Part shown: piece after piece, positions 1 to 9,946 of the stretch
Numbering within the stretch: position 1 is the stretch's first letter
How the letters are laid out: each line of letters begins with the position of its first letter
The notes under the pieces: model-generated
The model's input: only the letters and a program-made list of their open reading frames with translations
The model's database searches: none
What the model was told of the DNA's origin: nothing
Made by a program: the position numbers and the translations under genes
From: Oceanobacillus kimchii X50
GTDB taxonomy: Bacteria > Bacillota > Bacilli > Bacillales > Amphibacillaceae
Assembly (NCBI RefSeq): GCF_000340475.1
Contig: NZ_CM001792.1
Coordinates: 2,358,662-2,422,661, forward strand
DNA length: 64,000 nucleotides
Reading direction: 5' to 3'

Positions 1-67
1 TAAAGTTTGGGAGCAACTAGAACAAAAAGATGATTCTTCAACAATAAGGGATGATAATCATGAATGA
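1..67 (+). CDS. 3' end of an upstream gene, probably the ABC transporter ATPase
   Basis: An open frame enters from the left edge (first full codon at base 2) and ends with TGA at 65-67. The last 21 residues are hydrophilic and charged. The stop overlaps the start of the permease gene (ATG at 60) by 8 bases, the usual translational coupling of an ABC operon. In B. subtilis the gene before ytlD is the ATPase ytlC, so this is probably its end. The identity is inferred from position only, because no diagnostic motif lies inside the window. Confidence 0.5.
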   Translation, partial: KVWEQLEQKDDSSTIRDDNHE

Positions 68-860
68 TAAACAACTGTTTTTTAATTACCAACGAGGCTT
101 AAAACGGGAGAGTAAAATCGTATTGACTTGGCAACTATCCATTCTCATTATTTTTATTAGTTTATGGGAAGTTTCAAGCCGATTGTACTGGATAGATCCT
201 TTATTATTTAGTTCCCCTAGTAGAGTTTTTCAATTAATTATTCAACGATTCGCTAATGGTTCACTATTATCTCATATTCAAGTTACCCTGTTAGAAACAA
301 TCTTAGGATTTCTAATTGGAACCATAGGAGGAATAGTAATCGCAACCTTATTATGGGCTTCTAGACGCTTTGCAAGAATAATGGATCCTTATCTTGTTAT
401 CATGAATGCAATGCCAAAGGTTGCGTTAGGCCCAATTCTCATTGTTGCATTAGGTCCTGGTTACCTTTCCATTATTGCCATGGGATTCATTATTTCCGTT
501 ATCGTTACAACACTAGTAGTGTATTCTGCTTTTAATGAGGTCGATCCGAATTATCAAAAAGTAATGCTTAGTTTTGGAGCAACCAGGTGGCAATGCTTTA
601 AAGAAGCTATTTTTCCTTCTGCATTACCCGCAATTATCTCAACGCTTAAAGTAAATGTTGGATTGTCTTGGGTAGGTGTGATTGTAGGGGAATACCTTGT
701 TTCAAAACAAGGGTTAGGTTACCTCATCATCTATGGTTTCCAAGTGTTTGATTTTACTCTAGTGATGTCTAGCTTAGTAATTATCGCTATACTTGCGACG
801 ATTATGTATAAATTTGTAGAAAAAATTGAACAGTTACTCATACGAAATAGAAGCGTGTAA
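60..860 (+). CDS. ytlD: ABC transporter permease, nitrate/sulfonate/taurine type (YtlD-like)
   Basis: Inner-membrane permease of the SsuC/TauC/YtlD family (binding-protein-dependent transport, BPD_transp_1 fold). About six hydrophobic segments follow a short basic N-terminus. The EAA loop that docks the ATPase lies near residue 180 (phe-gly-ala-thr-arg then lys-glu-ala, followed by pro-ser-ala-leu-pro). The first ATG of the frame is at 51, but the ATG at 60 has AAGGG nine bases upstream and fits better; it overlaps the preceding gene. The next gene on the other strand is ytkD, the B. subtilis order. The substrate cannot be read from sequence; aliphatic sulfonate, taurine or a thiamine-pyrimidine-like compound are possible for this family. 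Confidence 0.85.
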   Translation: MNDKQLFFNYQRGLKRESKIVLTWQLSILIIFISLWEVSSRLYWIDPLLFSSPSRVFQLIIQRFANGSLLSHIQVTLLETILGFLIGTIGGIVIATLLWASRRFARIMDPYLVIMNAMPKVALGPILIVALGPGYLSIIAMGFIISVIVTTLVVYSAFNEVDPNYQKVMLSFGATRWQCFKEAIFPSALPAIISTLKVNVGLSWVGVIVGEYLVSKQGLGYLIIYGFQVFDFTLVMSSLVIIAILATIMYKFVEKIEQLLIRNRSV

Positions 861-884
861 GCCATTATGACTTACACGCTTCTA
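848..884. terminator. Bidirectional terminator between ytlD and ytkD
   Basis: A perfect 14-bp inverted repeat (TAGAAGCGTGTAAG and its complement) with a 9-base loop, T-rich on the plus strand. It includes the ytlD stop codon and lies just beyond the ytkD stop, so it can serve both convergent genes. Confidence 0.85.
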
Positions 885-885
885 T

Positions 886-1365
886 TTATAAAAAGATTGA
901 TTTTATCCGCCTCATACAAGTATGAAGTACATCGTCTTTCATAATAAAACTATATCCCTTTCGTTTACGTACATTCTTTGGTATTACTGATAATAAAACT
1001 GGACCTTTCGTTTCATAATAAGTCTCCTGTTCAGTTAGCTTATGAATAATAGCAAAATATACATTTTTTATCACTGTATCATTTCTTCCATCCACTTTAT
1101 ATTGGCCAATATAATGTAGTGTTCCTACAGAACCGCCAGTTTCTTCCATAACTTCTCGAACCGCCGCTTGTTCTGCTGTTTCTCCAGGCTCTACCTTTCC
1201 ACCAGGAAATTCAATCCCTCGTTCCTTATGTGCGGTTAGTAACCACTTATCTTTATAACGACAGATAACCCATACGTGCTTTGGCTCTCTCGAAAATGGA
1301 TGATCCAAAAATGATAATTGTACTGTATTATTATAGAAATCCTTAAATCTATTCAAATCTTCCAC
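886..1365 (-). CDS. ytkD: Nudix hydrolase, YtkD-type nucleoside triphosphate pyrophosphohydrolase
   Basis: A 159-residue protein, close to the 158 residues of B. subtilis YtkD, a MutT-like enzyme that removes 8-oxo-dGTP and other NTPs. The Nudix box is complete at about residues 56-78 (G-x5-E-x7-R-E-x2-E-E-x-G), so metal-dependent pyrophosphatase activity is expected. The start is GTG at 1365 with only a weak A-rich ribosome site. It follows ytlD tail to tail, as in B. subtilis. The role in sanitising oxidised nucleotides is known for the family; in this organism it is inferred. Confidence 0.88.
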   Translation of the reverse strand: MEDLNRFKDFYNNTVQLSFLDHPFSREPKHVWVICRYKDKWLLTAHKERGIEFPGGKVEPGETAEQAAVREVMEETGGSVGTLHYIGQYKVDGRNDTVIKNVYFAIIHKLTEQETYYETKGPVLLSVIPKNVRKRKGYSFIMKDDVLHTCMRRIKSIFL

Positions 1366-1384
1366 TACTTTCTTTGATTGAAAA

Positions 1385-1912
1385 TTACTGATATGTTACC
1401 TTAGAAATTTTCCAATCATGTTGAAACGTGAAATCCACTACCAATGTATATTCTCCCACCATTTCATTATAATTTCGTTGAGTTAATTGGATAGTATTTT
1501 CATCTTTTTTAATCATATCATAATCGTTTTCCTCTTGAAACCAAGATGGTGCATCCATGGGAATAATGTACATACCGTCTTGCTTTTCTTCAAAGTAATA
1601 CGATACAAATTCTGAAGCCAATGTTTCTGTGGTATATTGTTCAAATGCGTGAATAAGTTCATCTTTCGTTTGATAAGCTTGTACTTTATAATTGCTGTCG
1701 ACTTCTTGTATTAACGTATCCATAAAACCATTCATTTTTTCTGTTATAGTAGAATGATCGAATATTGATGATTCTTTCTCTAATTGAACAGAATTACTAT
1801 TACTATGATTTTCAGCATTAACTACTTCTTCATGATTAAATGCGGAGAGTATAATTATACCTAAAAATGCAACTACACTAATTGGTAATATATAATACGT
1901 TTTTTTGTTCAT
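1385..1912 (-). CDS. Membrane-anchored or secreted protein of unknown function
   Basis: A 175-residue protein not recognised. One hydrophobic segment at residues 7-25 follows a lysine pair, giving a signal anchor or uncleaved signal peptide; no lipobox cysteine is visible. The rest is acidic and hydrophilic. The C-terminal 40 residues read like a small beta-rich, NTF2-like fold (ending with a trp-lys-ile-ser-lys-val motif). Start chosen at ATG with GGGAGGAG upstream. It lies 20 bases upstream of ytkD on the same strand and may be co-transcribed. A similar ending occurs in the outer domain of the sigma-factor fusion at 22306-24420, but the likeness is loose. Confidence 0.7.
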   Translation of the reverse strand: MNKKTYYILPISVVAFLGIIILSAFNHEEVVNAENHSNSNSVQLEKESSIFDHSTITEKMNGFMDTLIQEVDSNYKVQAYQTKDELIHAFEQYTTETLASEFVSYYFEEKQDGMYIIPMDAPSWFQEENDYDMIKKDENTIQLTQRNYNEMVGEYTLVVDFTFQHDWKISKVTYQ

Positions 1913-1995
1913 TTTTTAAATACTCCTCCCATAAGTTAAGTATAAGCACTTAGTAGTCTATACCTTTCTTTCAGATAAGTTAAACCTACAGATTG

Positions 1996-2036
1996 TTTTT
2001 ACTGTAGCCCAACTATACGTGGACTACAGTAAAATT
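1996..2036. terminator. Terminator downstream of the 2061-2381 gene
   Basis: An 11-bp inverted repeat (TTTTACTGTAG ... CTACAGTAAAA) with A/T runs on both sides. It lies between two minus-strand genes and ends the upstream one; it could also work in the other direction. Confidence 0.8.
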
Positions 2037-2060
2037 TTTTTCTACAAAGTTTTTTGCACA

Positions 2061-2381
2061 TTATAAATGTTTATCTGATAATATTCCCATAGATTGAATA
2101 TGATTCTTGGTTTTTTCATCACCTAGATCGTATAAAATTTGAAAAGTTTCTGTCATTGTATCGTCGTATATATCATTTGCTTCATCGTTGTGATATGGCA
2201 TAAAGGGAATATGCGCTCGTTTAAAAGAATCAAAACTTGATTCATGCATATCTTCAAACTTCGATCGTAGTAATGTAATCTCATCTTCTGTTGCATAAAT
2301 AACAAAATCATCATTATTTTGATAACGAACTTGAGATATTTCACCTTCACCCACACTTATAAAGTATTTTTGTTTATCCAA
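2061..2381 (-). CDS. Small acidic cytoplasmic protein of unknown function
   Basis: About 106 residues, rich in Asp and Glu, with no membrane segment or signal. I do not recognise a named domain. Homologues of this size sit near men genes in Bacillaceae, but I cannot name one with confidence. The start is taken as TTG at 2381, because AGGAGG lies eight bases upstream; a GTG three codons earlier overlaps that ribosome site. Terminators on both sides make it a monocistronic unit. N-terminal beta-rich segments alternate with helical stretches that mention no metal or nucleotide motif. Confidence 0.7.
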   Translation of the reverse strand: MDKQKYFISVGEGEISQVRYQNNDDFVIYATEDEITLLRSKFEDMHESSFDSFKRAHIPFMPYHNDEANDIYDDTMTETFQILYDLGDEKTKNHIQSMGILSDKHL

Positions 2382-2436
2382 CTCTAACACCTCCTAGTAT
2401 ATAATCTGTGTCTTTTTTGTTTATTCATCCAAATAA

Positions 2437-2474
2437 AAAAGAGTATCTTACTTATTTAAAGTAAATACTCTCTC
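2437..2474 (-). terminator. Terminator of the men operon
   Basis: A hairpin (GAGAGTATTTACTT pairing with AAGTAAGATACTC, one bulge) followed on the minus strand by TTTTTT, 33 bases after the menE stop. Confidence 0.85.
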
Positions 2475-2506
2475 ACCACTATATATTTCCTAACATTGTC
2501 TGGAAC

Positions 2507-3949
2507 TTATTTTCCTAATCTATGGCGTACAAGCTTATTGGTAGCATTTCTAGGAAGTTCATTAATTACATGAATTTCTTTCGGATGTTTATACTTTGCT
2601 AAATACTTCTCTAGATGTGTATTAATCACTTTCATATCTATGGGTTTACTACATACAATAAATGCAGCAGGAACCATTCCCCATTCTTCATTCGGAATAC
2701 CCTTAACCCCTGCTTCTTCAATTCCGTCAATTTGTACTAACACATTTTCTATTTCAGAAGGATAGATATTTTCTCCACCAGAAATAATTAAATCATTTCG
2801 CCGATCAACCACATATAAATAACCTTGTTCATCCAAATATCCCATATCTCCAGTGTGCAGCCAATTATTTTCAAATACTTCCTTATTCGTCTCTGTTCGT
2901 TTATAGTATCCCTTTGTAACCATTGGACCTTTTACCATAATTTCTCCAATTTGATTTGGTTCGTTTTTATTGTGATCAATTTTAAGCTGAGCGGGAAAAA
3001 GTGGTTTGCCCGAAGAACCAATCTTATTTAATGCTTCTTCGGGAGTCAATGTAACGATTTGTGACGATGTTTCTGTCATACCATAGGACTGAAAAACTGG
3101 TATGTTTCTTTTCTTTGCTTCTTCTAATAATGACTTAGGAGCTGGACCACCGCCTAGAAGCATACAACGAAAACAATTCGGATAATGATTGTTTCCGAGT
3201 CGCTTAACTAAGTGTTGCACCATTACAGTAACAACGGACACAATCGTAACATTGCGATTCATTATGGCATCATGAACCTTTTCTACATCGAACTTTTCTA
3301 GTACATAGATTGGCATTCCATAAATCACACTCTTTAACATGGTGGACAAACCACTTACATGAAATAGAGGCAAGGGTATTAACCATTTATCATTCTCATG
3401 CAGTCCTAAATTTAGTACAGAACTAGTTGCACTCCACCAATGATTGCCATAAGTTTGCTGAACAGCTTTGGGGAATCCAGTAGTACCAGATGTATACATC
3501 ATTGTAAATATATCATCTAAACAAATTTCTTCGTTTAAGGTTATACCAATTTGTTTTTCCGATACAGATTCTAAATCTCTATAATTAATTTGTTGAATTG
3601 CAAATTCTTTGGACTTGAAAGAACCGGAACTAATAATCATCTTAGCATCAGAATCAAGTAGCTGTTGATTTAGTTCGTTCAATGTCAGCTTAGTATTTAA
3701 CAAAACGACTACTGTACCCAAGTAACTACATGCATAAACAGCTTGAATCATTTCGACACTATTCGTAGAAAGAATAGCAATGTGATCACCTTTTTGTAAG
3801 CCAAGTTTTGCTAACTTTTTCGCATAGGATTGACTTCGATGAAATAATTCAAGGTACGTAATAGAACTCCCATCCTCAAACTCAATCGCCTTTTTATTTG
3901 GGGATAGATCTGCTCGTTTTGTTAACCAATGTGGAGTTGTTTCACTCAT
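2507..3949 (-). CDS. menE: o-Succinylbenzoate--CoA ligase
   Basis: Activates o-succinylbenzoate with ATP and CoA in menaquinone synthesis. It is an ANL-superfamily enzyme of 480 residues, close to the usual length. The P-loop tyr-thr-ser-gly-thr-thr-gly lies near residue 155, thr-gly-asp-met-gly near 365, and the catalytic Lys near the C-terminus (asn-lys-leu-val-arg). The start at 3949 has GGAGAG upstream; an in-frame start eight codons earlier has no such site. It is the last gene of menF-D-H-B-E and is followed by a strong terminator. Confidence 0.93.
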   Translation of the reverse strand: MSETTPHWLTKRADLSPNKKAIEFEDGSSITYLELFHRSQSYAKKLAKLGLQKGDHIAILSTNSVEMIQAVYACSYLGTVVVLLNTKLTLNELNQQLLDSDAKMIISSGSFKSKEFAIQQINYRDLESVSEKQIGITLNEEICLDDIFTMMYTSGTTGFPKAVQQTYGNHWWSATSSVLNLGLHENDKWLIPLPLFHVSGLSTMLKSVIYGMPIYVLEKFDVEKVHDAIMNRNVTIVSVVTVMVQHLVKRLGNNHYPNCFRCMLLGGGPAPKSLLEEAKKRNIPVFQSYGMTETSSQIVTLTPEEALNKIGSSGKPLFPAQLKIDHNKNEPNQIGEIMVKGPMVTKGYYKRTETNKEVFENNWLHTGDMGYLDEQGYLYVVDRRNDLIISGGENIYPSEIENVLVQIDGIEEAGVKGIPNEEWGMVPAAFIVCSKPIDMKVINTHLEKYLAKYKHPKEIHVINELPRNATNKLVRHRLGK

Positions 3950-4033
3950 AACATTCTCTCCAATCTTGTACACTATACGATAAAGAAACCTTTGCTCACA
4001 AGGAACAAAGGTTCTTCTAGATACTATTACCTC

Positions 4034-4852
4034 TTAAGGGAAACGAGGGAATTGTTTAAAGTTAGGTTTTCTTTTTTCTTTAAACGCATCGCGCCCCTCT
4101 TTAGCTTCATCCGTTGTATAATACAATAATGTAGCGTCTCCTCCTAGTTGCTGCAGTCCAGCTAGGCCATCTGTATCCGCATTAAATGAAGCTTTTAAGA
4201 AACGTAAGGCTGTTGGAGATTTTTCTAGAATTTCCTCACACCATTGGATAGTTTCTTCCTCAAGTTTTTCTAGTGGAACAACCGTATTTACAAGCCCCAT
4301 TTCATAAGCTTCTTCAGCATTATATTGACGACATAAGTACCAGATTTCACGTGCGCGTTTATGACCAACTAGACGTGCTAAATAACCTGCTCCATATCCC
4401 GCATCGAAACTACCCACTTTTGGACCAGTTTGGCCAAAAATAGCATTGTCTGCAGCAATTGTTAAGTCACAAACTACATGTAGTACATGCCCTCCGCCAA
4501 TAGCGTAACCAGATACCATTGCAATTACAGGTTTTGGTATAGTACGAATTAGTCTTTGTAAATCTAAAACATTCAATCGCGGAATCTCGTCCGTACCAAC
4601 ATAACCTCCATGTCCACGTACAGATTGATCTCCACCTGAACAGAAAGCTTTTTCACCTTCACCAGCTAATACAATAACACCGATAGTAGAATCATCACGC
4701 GCATCAATAAATGCATCAATCATCTCTTTTACCGTTAATGGTGTAAATGCATTTCGTTTTTCAGGACGATTAATGGTTACTTTTGCAATACCATTATATT
4801 TTTCATAAATTATTTCTTCATAGCTATTTACTTTTTGCCATTCTACAGACAT
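4034..4852 (-). CDS. menB: 1,4-Dihydroxy-2-naphthoyl-CoA synthase
   Basis: Crotonase-fold enzyme that closes the naphthoate ring from o-succinylbenzoyl-CoA. It is 272 residues, matching B. subtilis MenB (271). Typical MenB features are the oxyanion-hole segment cys-ser-gly-gly-asp-gln near residue 82, the ala-ile-gly-gly-gly-his motif, the [14 protein letters not shown] stretch and the C-terminal phe-lys-glu-lys-arg-x-pro. The start at 4852 follows AAAGGAG. It lies between menH and menE in the operon. Confidence 0.95.
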   Translation of the reverse strand: MSVEWQKVNSYEEIIYEKYNGIAKVTINRPEKRNAFTPLTVKEMIDAFIDARDDSTIGVIVLAGEGEKAFCSGGDQSVRGHGGYVGTDEIPRLNVLDLQRLIRTIPKPVIAMVSGYAIGGGHVLHVVCDLTIAADNAIFGQTGPKVGSFDAGYGAGYLARLVGHKRAREIWYLCRQYNAEEAYEMGLVNTVVPLEKLEEETIQWCEEILEKSPTALRFLKASFNADTDGLAGLQQLGGDATLLYYTTDEAKEGRDAFKEKRKPNFKQFPRFP

Positions 4853-4878
4853 ATATATGCTCCTTTCAAGCAACAAAA

Positions 4879-5682
4879 TTATGTAGCAATTGGGTTTCTA
4901 TTTAGAAACTCTTCTACTATTTTACCAAAGATTTGTGGATTTTCCACATGAACTGCATGACCAACATTTTTACATACTGTTAACTCCGCATTTGGAAGTT
5001 TTTCTCTCATTTTATTATTAATTTTTACAAATTTAGAATCTTTTTCTCCTACTACTAACAATACCCTCATAATCATTTGTTCTAAATCGTTCCAAAATGA
5101 AGGTTGTGCCCCTGTCCCCATAGAATGAAGTGAATGTACTAACCCTTCTCGTTGATGAGAAAGACGTTCATTTCTAATTTGTTGCTGCTTTTCTTCAGAA
5201 AGTTCCTTTTGTGATAAAAATAAGGGAATATCTTGCCAATAATTAACAAATTCTTCTATACCATTTTGTAATATATAGTTTGCCAAATTCTTATCATTTT
5301 GCTGTCGCTGGCTTTGCTCTAATTCAGAGGATAAACCAGGGGAAGCACTTTCTAAAATTAATGATTGTACCATATGAGGAAATTCATTAGCAAAATGAAT
5401 TGCAGTACGTCCTCCCATAGAATAGCCGACTAAGTGGAATTTCATTATATTCATTTTATTTAGCTGTTTTCTAAGTTGCTTACAACATGCCTTCATCGAG
5501 GTCAGAGAATACCCCTTCGAACAACCATGCCCTGGAAGATCAAATAAAATTAATTGATAGTCGCTTAAAAAAGTCTTTAATGATCCCCAAGTATGACGTG
5601 TTCCTGTAAACCCATGTAACATCACAATCGGTTCACCATCTCCAACTATTTCATAGTACAATTCATTATCTTCCAAACTCAT
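4879..5682 (-). CDS. menH: 2-Succinyl-6-hydroxy-2,4-cyclohexadiene-1-carboxylate synthase (alpha/beta hydrolase)
   Basis: Alpha/beta hydrolase of 267 residues that removes pyruvate from SEPHCHC in menaquinone synthesis. Visible are the oxyanion motif his-gly-phe-thr-gly near residue 24, the nucleophile elbow gly-tyr-ser-met-gly-gly near 88, an Asp near 214 and the catalytic his in gly-his-ala-val-his near 243. The ATG directly follows the menD stop (TAGATG), with AAAGGATGG as ribosome site, so the two genes are translationally coupled. Assignment to MenH rests on both family features and position. Confidence 0.9.
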   Translation of the reverse strand: MSLEDNELYYEIVGDGEPIVMLHGFTGTRHTWGSLKTFLSDYQLILFDLPGHGCSKGYSLTSMKACCKQLRKQLNKMNIMKFHLVGYSMGGRTAIHFANEFPHMVQSLILESASPGLSSELEQSQRQQNDKNLANYILQNGIEEFVNYWQDIPLFLSQKELSEEKQQQIRNERLSHQREGLVHSLHSMGTGAQPSFWNDLEQMIMRVLLVVGEKDSKFVKINNKMREKLPNAELTVCKNVGHAVHVENPQIFGKIVEEFLNRNPIAT

Positions 5683-7419
5683 CTAACCATCCTTTAAAAT
5701 AGCTTTCTTAATCGATTGCCATTTTGCTTGGTGCCATAGAACATTTTGTTCGCGATCTGTTTTTACCTCAATAATTGATAGACCATCAAGTCGATAACTT
5801 TCATATAAAGCTACTTTTAATTCTTCCTCTGTATTCACATGATTGTAATTTGCATCATACAGTCTCGCCACCTGTTCAAAGGACAAGTTCATTGGAGTAC
5901 CAAACAAAGCTTCAAAATGTCGCTTATCCTTAGCTTGAGGCAAGAAGGAAAATATCCCACCACCATTATTATTGATTAACACAATTGTAATTGGTAATGT
6001 ATAATGTTTTGCAGCAAATAACCCATTCATATCGTGAAATAAAGATAAGTCACCAAGTAATAATGTTACCCTTTCATTATCTGCAGAAGCTCCTACTCCA
6101 CTTGAAACCATACCATCAATACCGTTAGCGCCACGATTCGCTAATATATTTATTGATTTAGGTGAAGTCATATAAAACGTATCTACATCTCGAATTGCCA
6201 TGCTATTCCCAACATACAAAGTGCTTCCATCTGGGATTACTTCAGCTAAACCTCGAACAGCCTCTCCTTCAGTTATTTGCTCTTCGTTACCCTCTAAAAG
6301 ATAATGCTTAGCAATTTGATTCATCTCTTGCCAAGTCTTTAGCCATTCAATAGATACATCTTGATTCTCAGTCATTTGATTAAGTTGTTCACAAAATATA
6401 GTTGGTTCTGCAAATAAAAATGTTCCTTGATTAGACGAATGATCTCGTATTCCCTCCGAAGGCTCGATTACGTACTGCGGTATATCCACATTTTCCATAA
6501 CATAAAATAAATACGCTTTAGAAACTGGCATAGCTCCAAACCGGATAATATAATCGGGCTTTAGTTTATCTCTAATTTCCGGTTCTCTTAAGAACGCATC
6601 GTACCCATCAATTACATTGTCCTTATGATGCTTTCCCGTTCTTATCTGTGATAAAGGGTCAGCAACTACAGGAATTCCCCACTTCCCAGCTAATGAAGTG
6701 ACTGCATCCGCAAACTTAGCATCTGTCTGTGGTCCACATACAAACAATCCTTTTTTGTTTGGACCGAGCTCCTCTAGTAAACTTTGCAATTGCTTTGTAG
6801 TTAATTGTTTTGTTCCTTCTTGCATAATATTTTGTCTAGTATAGCTGTTTGTACTCCAAATAGAATCCAAAGAAAAATTAGGTGTTAGCGGTTCGCGTAA
6901 TGGGAAGTTTAAATGGACAACTCCAGGATTCCCTTCCTCTGCAACGTGTTTCGCATGAGATGCTTTATTACGAACATAATGCAACATCCTATCTGTTGCT
7001 TCCGGCAAAGCCATTTCATGAAACCATTTTGTATAGTCACCATACATTTTAATTTGTTCAATTGTTTGAGGAGCTCCGATATGTCTCAGCTCATGCGGAC
7101 GATCAGCAGTTAATACAAGAAGTGGTACACGACTATAATGCGCTTCCACAATTGCAGGATAATAGTTTGCTGCTGCTGTTCCTGAAGTACATACTACTAC
7201 CACTGCACGATTTGATTTCTTCGCTAATCCTAAAGCGAAAAAAGCAGCAGAACGCTCATCGACGATAATCCACTCTTTTATGGATGGATGCTCTGTAAAT
7301 ACAAGAGCAAGTGGTGTAGAACGAGATCCAGGAGAAATCACCACATCCGTCACACCACTTTTTGCTAATTCATCTACAAAATTCGCGACATAGCGCGTTA
7401 ACTTTTCTGTATAATCCAT
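5683..7419 (-). CDS. menD: 2-Succinyl-5-enolpyruvyl-6-hydroxy-3-cyclohexene-1-carboxylate synthase
   Basis: Thiamine-diphosphate enzyme that joins isochorismate and 2-oxoglutarate, the first committed step to menaquinone. It is 578 residues, full length. The N-terminal ser-pro-gly-ser-arg-ser-thr-pro-leu motif and the following cofactor Glu are present, and the C-terminal ThDP motif gly-asp-leu-ser ... asn-asn-asn-gly-gly-gly-ile-phe is intact. It starts three bases after the menF stop region and runs straight into menH. Regulation is probably by the promoter upstream of menF. Confidence 0.95.
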   Translation of the reverse strand: MDYTEKLTRYVANFVDELAKSGVTDVVISPGSRSTPLALVFTEHPSIKEWIIVDERSAAFFALGLAKKSNRAVVVVCTSGTAAANYYPAIVEAHYSRVPLLVLTADRPHELRHIGAPQTIEQIKMYGDYTKWFHEMALPEATDRMLHYVRNKASHAKHVAEEGNPGVVHLNFPLREPLTPNFSLDSIWSTNSYTRQNIMQEGTKQLTTKQLQSLLEELGPNKKGLFVCGPQTDAKFADAVTSLAGKWGIPVVADPLSQIRTGKHHKDNVIDGYDAFLREPEIRDKLKPDYIIRFGAMPVSKAYLFYVMENVDIPQYVIEPSEGIRDHSSNQGTFLFAEPTIFCEQLNQMTENQDVSIEWLKTWQEMNQIAKHYLLEGNEEQITEGEAVRGLAEVIPDGSTLYVGNSMAIRDVDTFYMTSPKSINILANRGANGIDGMVSSGVGASADNERVTLLLGDLSLFHDMNGLFAAKHYTLPITIVLINNNGGGIFSFLPQAKDKRHFEALFGTPMNLSFEQVARLYDANYNHVNTEEELKVALYESYRLDGLSIIEVKTDREQNVLWHQAKWQSIKKAILKDG

Positions 7420-7422
7420 CGT

Positions 7423-8808
7423 CTATCCTCCTAAAACAGAGAGCATTGGCATCAATTTAATATTTGTTTCTTCATATTCACTCACTGGATCTGAATCTGA
7501 TACAATTCCGCAGCCTGCAAAAAGTGACGCCTCAGTTCCTTGAATCATGGCAGAACGTATAGCTACGGCAAACTCACCATTATTATTACTATCTAGCCAT
7601 CCAATAGGAGCACCGTACCAACCTCTGTCTAACCGTTCATTATTTCTAATAAAAGACATGGATTCTTCCCTAGGTGTTCCACCTAAAGCTGGAGTTGGAT
7701 GAAGTTCCTCTATAATAGAGAAGATACTATTGCTATTCATTAATTTAGCAGTTACAGGTGTATAAAGATGTTGTAATGTCTTATAGATATACACTTGTGG
7801 TTCACTAGGAATATCTACATTAGTACAGTATCTTTCAACTGCTTTTCTAATCATTTGAACAACATAGTCATGCTCTTTTCGATTCTTTGGATCTGTAAAA
7901 AGATCCTCAGCAATTTTTTGGTCTTCTTTAGTTGTCTTTCCTCTTGGTGCAGTACCTGCGAGACAAGTAGAAAATAATTTATTTCCTTCCACTTTAACAA
8001 GTCGTTCAGGAGTAGCCCCTACAAAACAATCGCCGTCAATCTCATATGCAAAAATATAACTATTCGATTGCGTTTCTAATAGTTTTCTTATAATCGAGGG
8101 AATATCTGCTCGTTTATCAAAACGTAAACGAATCTCTCTTGCCAATACAATCTTATTGGTAATGGAAGTTTTCATTTCTTCTGTTGCTTTTTGAACAGTA
8201 TGCATCCATTGTTGTGGATTTACTTCTTTCTTTTCAATCATGTTAATATCTTGTTTTAAAAAATTCGATTCTCCTAATAAATAAGACTCCAATTCTTTGT
8301 ATTCTTCCATTAATTGAAAGCCATGATCATTTGTATGCAAATACATATTGAAAGTTAAATAACATTGATTGTCTACTATTGTAACCATAACTTGAGGTAT
8401 CGTTAATTGACCAGCTGGAAAATTACGCCACAAGTGTGTTGATTCTTTTTTTGGATCAAATGCAAAACCACCTAGTCCTACAATTCCAGTTCCTTGCTTT
8501 TCAAAAGGATTGTGAATAGTGGCTCTTTTCAACAACTCATTCCAATCATTTTCTATTGATCGAAAACGCTGACCTTCCGCTTGTATGGTAACTGCCTGTC
8601 CAGCACCAAGAATGGTTACATCGTTCGAATTACTCGACCAGAAACTTCTTGTTAATTTCCTATCTCCTGCTAATTGCAAAAAAGAGTATATGTTAGGATG
8701 GTTAATTTTTTTCGTGTAACTAAACAACTTAGCTTGATCTTCAGATAACATTTCATTAATTGCTTTATCAACAAGAATTGCTAGTTGTTTTTCTTCTATT
8801 CCAATCAT
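7423..8808 (-). CDS. menF: Isochorismate synthase, menaquinone-specific
   Basis: Converts chorismate to isochorismate, the branch point from aromatic synthesis to menaquinone. It is 461 residues with a C-terminal chorismate-binding domain (about residues 200-455). Motifs include gly-ala-thr-pro-glu-arg-leu, the thr-cys-leu-ala-gly-thr stretch, his-pro-thr-pro-ala-leu-gly-gly-thr-pro and the terminal gly-cys-gly-ile-val-x-asp-ser-asp-pro. ATG at 8808 has GGGGG nine bases upstream. It is the first gene of the men operon, and its promoter lies 50-80 bases upstream. Confidence 0.93.
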   Translation of the reverse strand: MIGIEEKQLAILVDKAINEMLSEDQAKLFSYTKKINHPNIYSFLQLAGDRKLTRSFWSSNSNDVTILGAGQAVTIQAEGQRFRSIENDWNELLKRATIHNPFEKQGTGIVGLGGFAFDPKKESTHLWRNFPAGQLTIPQVMVTIVDNQCYLTFNMYLHTNDHGFQLMEEYKELESYLLGESNFLKQDINMIEKKEVNPQQWMHTVQKATEEMKTSITNKIVLAREIRLRFDKRADIPSIIRKLLETQSNSYIFAYEIDGDCFVGATPERLVKVEGNKLFSTCLAGTAPRGKTTKEDQKIAEDLFTDPKNRKEHDYVVQMIRKAVERYCTNVDIPSEPQVYIYKTLQHLYTPVTAKLMNSNSIFSIIEELHPTPALGGTPREESMSFIRNNERLDRGWYGAPIGWLDSNNNGEFAVAIRSAMIQGTEASLFAGCGIVSDSDPVSEYEETNIKLMPMLSVLGG

Positions 8809-8856
8809 TCCTATGAACCCCCGACATAATATCGTAAATTAATTATATCCTTCCTT

Positions 8857-8885
8857 ATTTTATGCTCTTTTTACGAGTTTCTCAA
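8857..8885 (-). promoter_or_regulatory. Promoter of the menFDHBE operon
   Basis: On the minus strand a TTGAGA -35 box and a TAAAAT -10 box are separated by exactly 17 bases. They lie 49-77 bases before the menF start and nearly back to back with the menA promoter. Confidence 0.6.
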
Positions 8886-8928
8886 GAAAAGCCTATTATT
8901 TCGAAAAAATTCCTGATTATAACATACA

Positions 8929-8957
8929 TTGACACCTTCTTAACCTTTCCATAAAAT
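8929..8957 (+). promoter_or_regulatory. Promoter of menA
   Basis: Consensus TTGACA at 8929-8934 and TAAAAT at 8952-8957 with a 17-base spacer, 35 bases before the menA start. It is divergent from the men operon promoter, with only about 43 bases between the two -35 boxes, so one regulator could act on both. Confidence 0.7.
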
Positions 8958-8992
8958 TAATATGATATAGACAAATCAGGAGGCTTATTTCA

Positions 8993-9928
8993 ATGCAATC
9001 AAAAGATACATCGAATATGAAAAAATTATTAAATGAACGTGAAGGAATTCACGTTTGGTGGCGACTACTTCGACCACACACGTTGACCGCATCATTTGTC
9101 CCAGTTTTTGTTGGAACAATGATTGCATTTAATGAAGGTACCATTAACTGGTTGATTTTCATAGCAATGTTAATAGCTTCTTTATTAATTCAATCAGCTA
9201 CCAATATGTTTAATGAGTATTATGATTTTGTTCGTGGATTAGATAATGATCAATCTGTTGGGATTGGAGGATCTATTGTACGTGATGGGATAGATCCAAA
9301 ACATATTCGAAATTTAGCATTCCTATTTTATGGAATATCTGTTTTACTGGGAATATACATTTGTGTGATGTCTAGTTGGTGGGTTGCAATAATTGGTTTA
9401 ATTTGTATGATAATTGGTTATTTATATACTGGAGGCCCTATTCCAATTTCATATACTCCATTTGGAGAATTATTCTCAGGAGTATTGATGGGATCCGTGA
9501 TAATTGGTATTACTTACTATATTCAAACGGAGACGATAACTTCGGAAATAATTTGGGTTTCAATACCTATTACTATCTTTATCGGTTGTATCAATTTTGC
9601 AAACAATATCCGAGATCGCGAAGGGGACAAACGCGGAGGTAGAAAAACTATTGCAGTCTTGATTGGCAAAGAACGATCCGTTGCACTACTTGGGACATTA
9701 ATGGCGTTGGCGTATATTATGACCTTATTGTATATCTTTATCGGGTTCCTTCCGATTTGGTCCTTTATCACTTTCTTAAGTGTCCCAAAAGCATATGGAG
9801 TCATTAAGAAATTCCAAGGTAAGAAAACATCGATTGAAATGATGCCGGCGATGGGCGCTACTGCAAAAACAAACACAATGTATGGAATGTTATTAGGGCT
9901 ATCACTACTTATAACAGCATTGTTATAA
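8993..9928 (+). CDS. menA: 1,4-Dihydroxy-2-naphthoate polyprenyltransferase
   Basis: Integral membrane UbiA-family enzyme that attaches the polyprenyl tail to 1,4-dihydroxy-2-naphthoate. It is 311 residues with about eight membrane segments. The first Asp-rich prenyl-diphosphate site (asn-glu-tyr-tyr-asp, then asp-asn-asp) lies near residues 73-86, and the second (asn-asn-x-arg-asp-arg-glu-gly-asp) near 203-211. AGGAGG precedes the ATG. Divergent from menFDHBE, as in B. subtilis, and followed by yteA. Confidence 0.94.
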   Translation: MQSKDTSNMKKLLNEREGIHVWWRLLRPHTLTASFVPVFVGTMIAFNEGTINWLIFIAMLIASLLIQSATNMFNEYYDFVRGLDNDQSVGIGGSIVRDGIDPKHIRNLAFLFYGISVLLGIYICVMSSWWVAIIGLICMIIGYLYTGGPIPISYTPFGELFSGVLMGSVIIGITYYIQTETITSEIIWVSIPITIFIGCINFANNIRDREGDKRGGRKTIAVLIGKERSVALLGTLMALAYIMTLLYIFIGFLPIWSFITFLSVPKAYGVIKKFQGKKTSIEMMPAMGATAKTNTMYGMLLGLSLLITALL

Positions 9929-9946
9929 CTTTGAAAGGATGGAACT

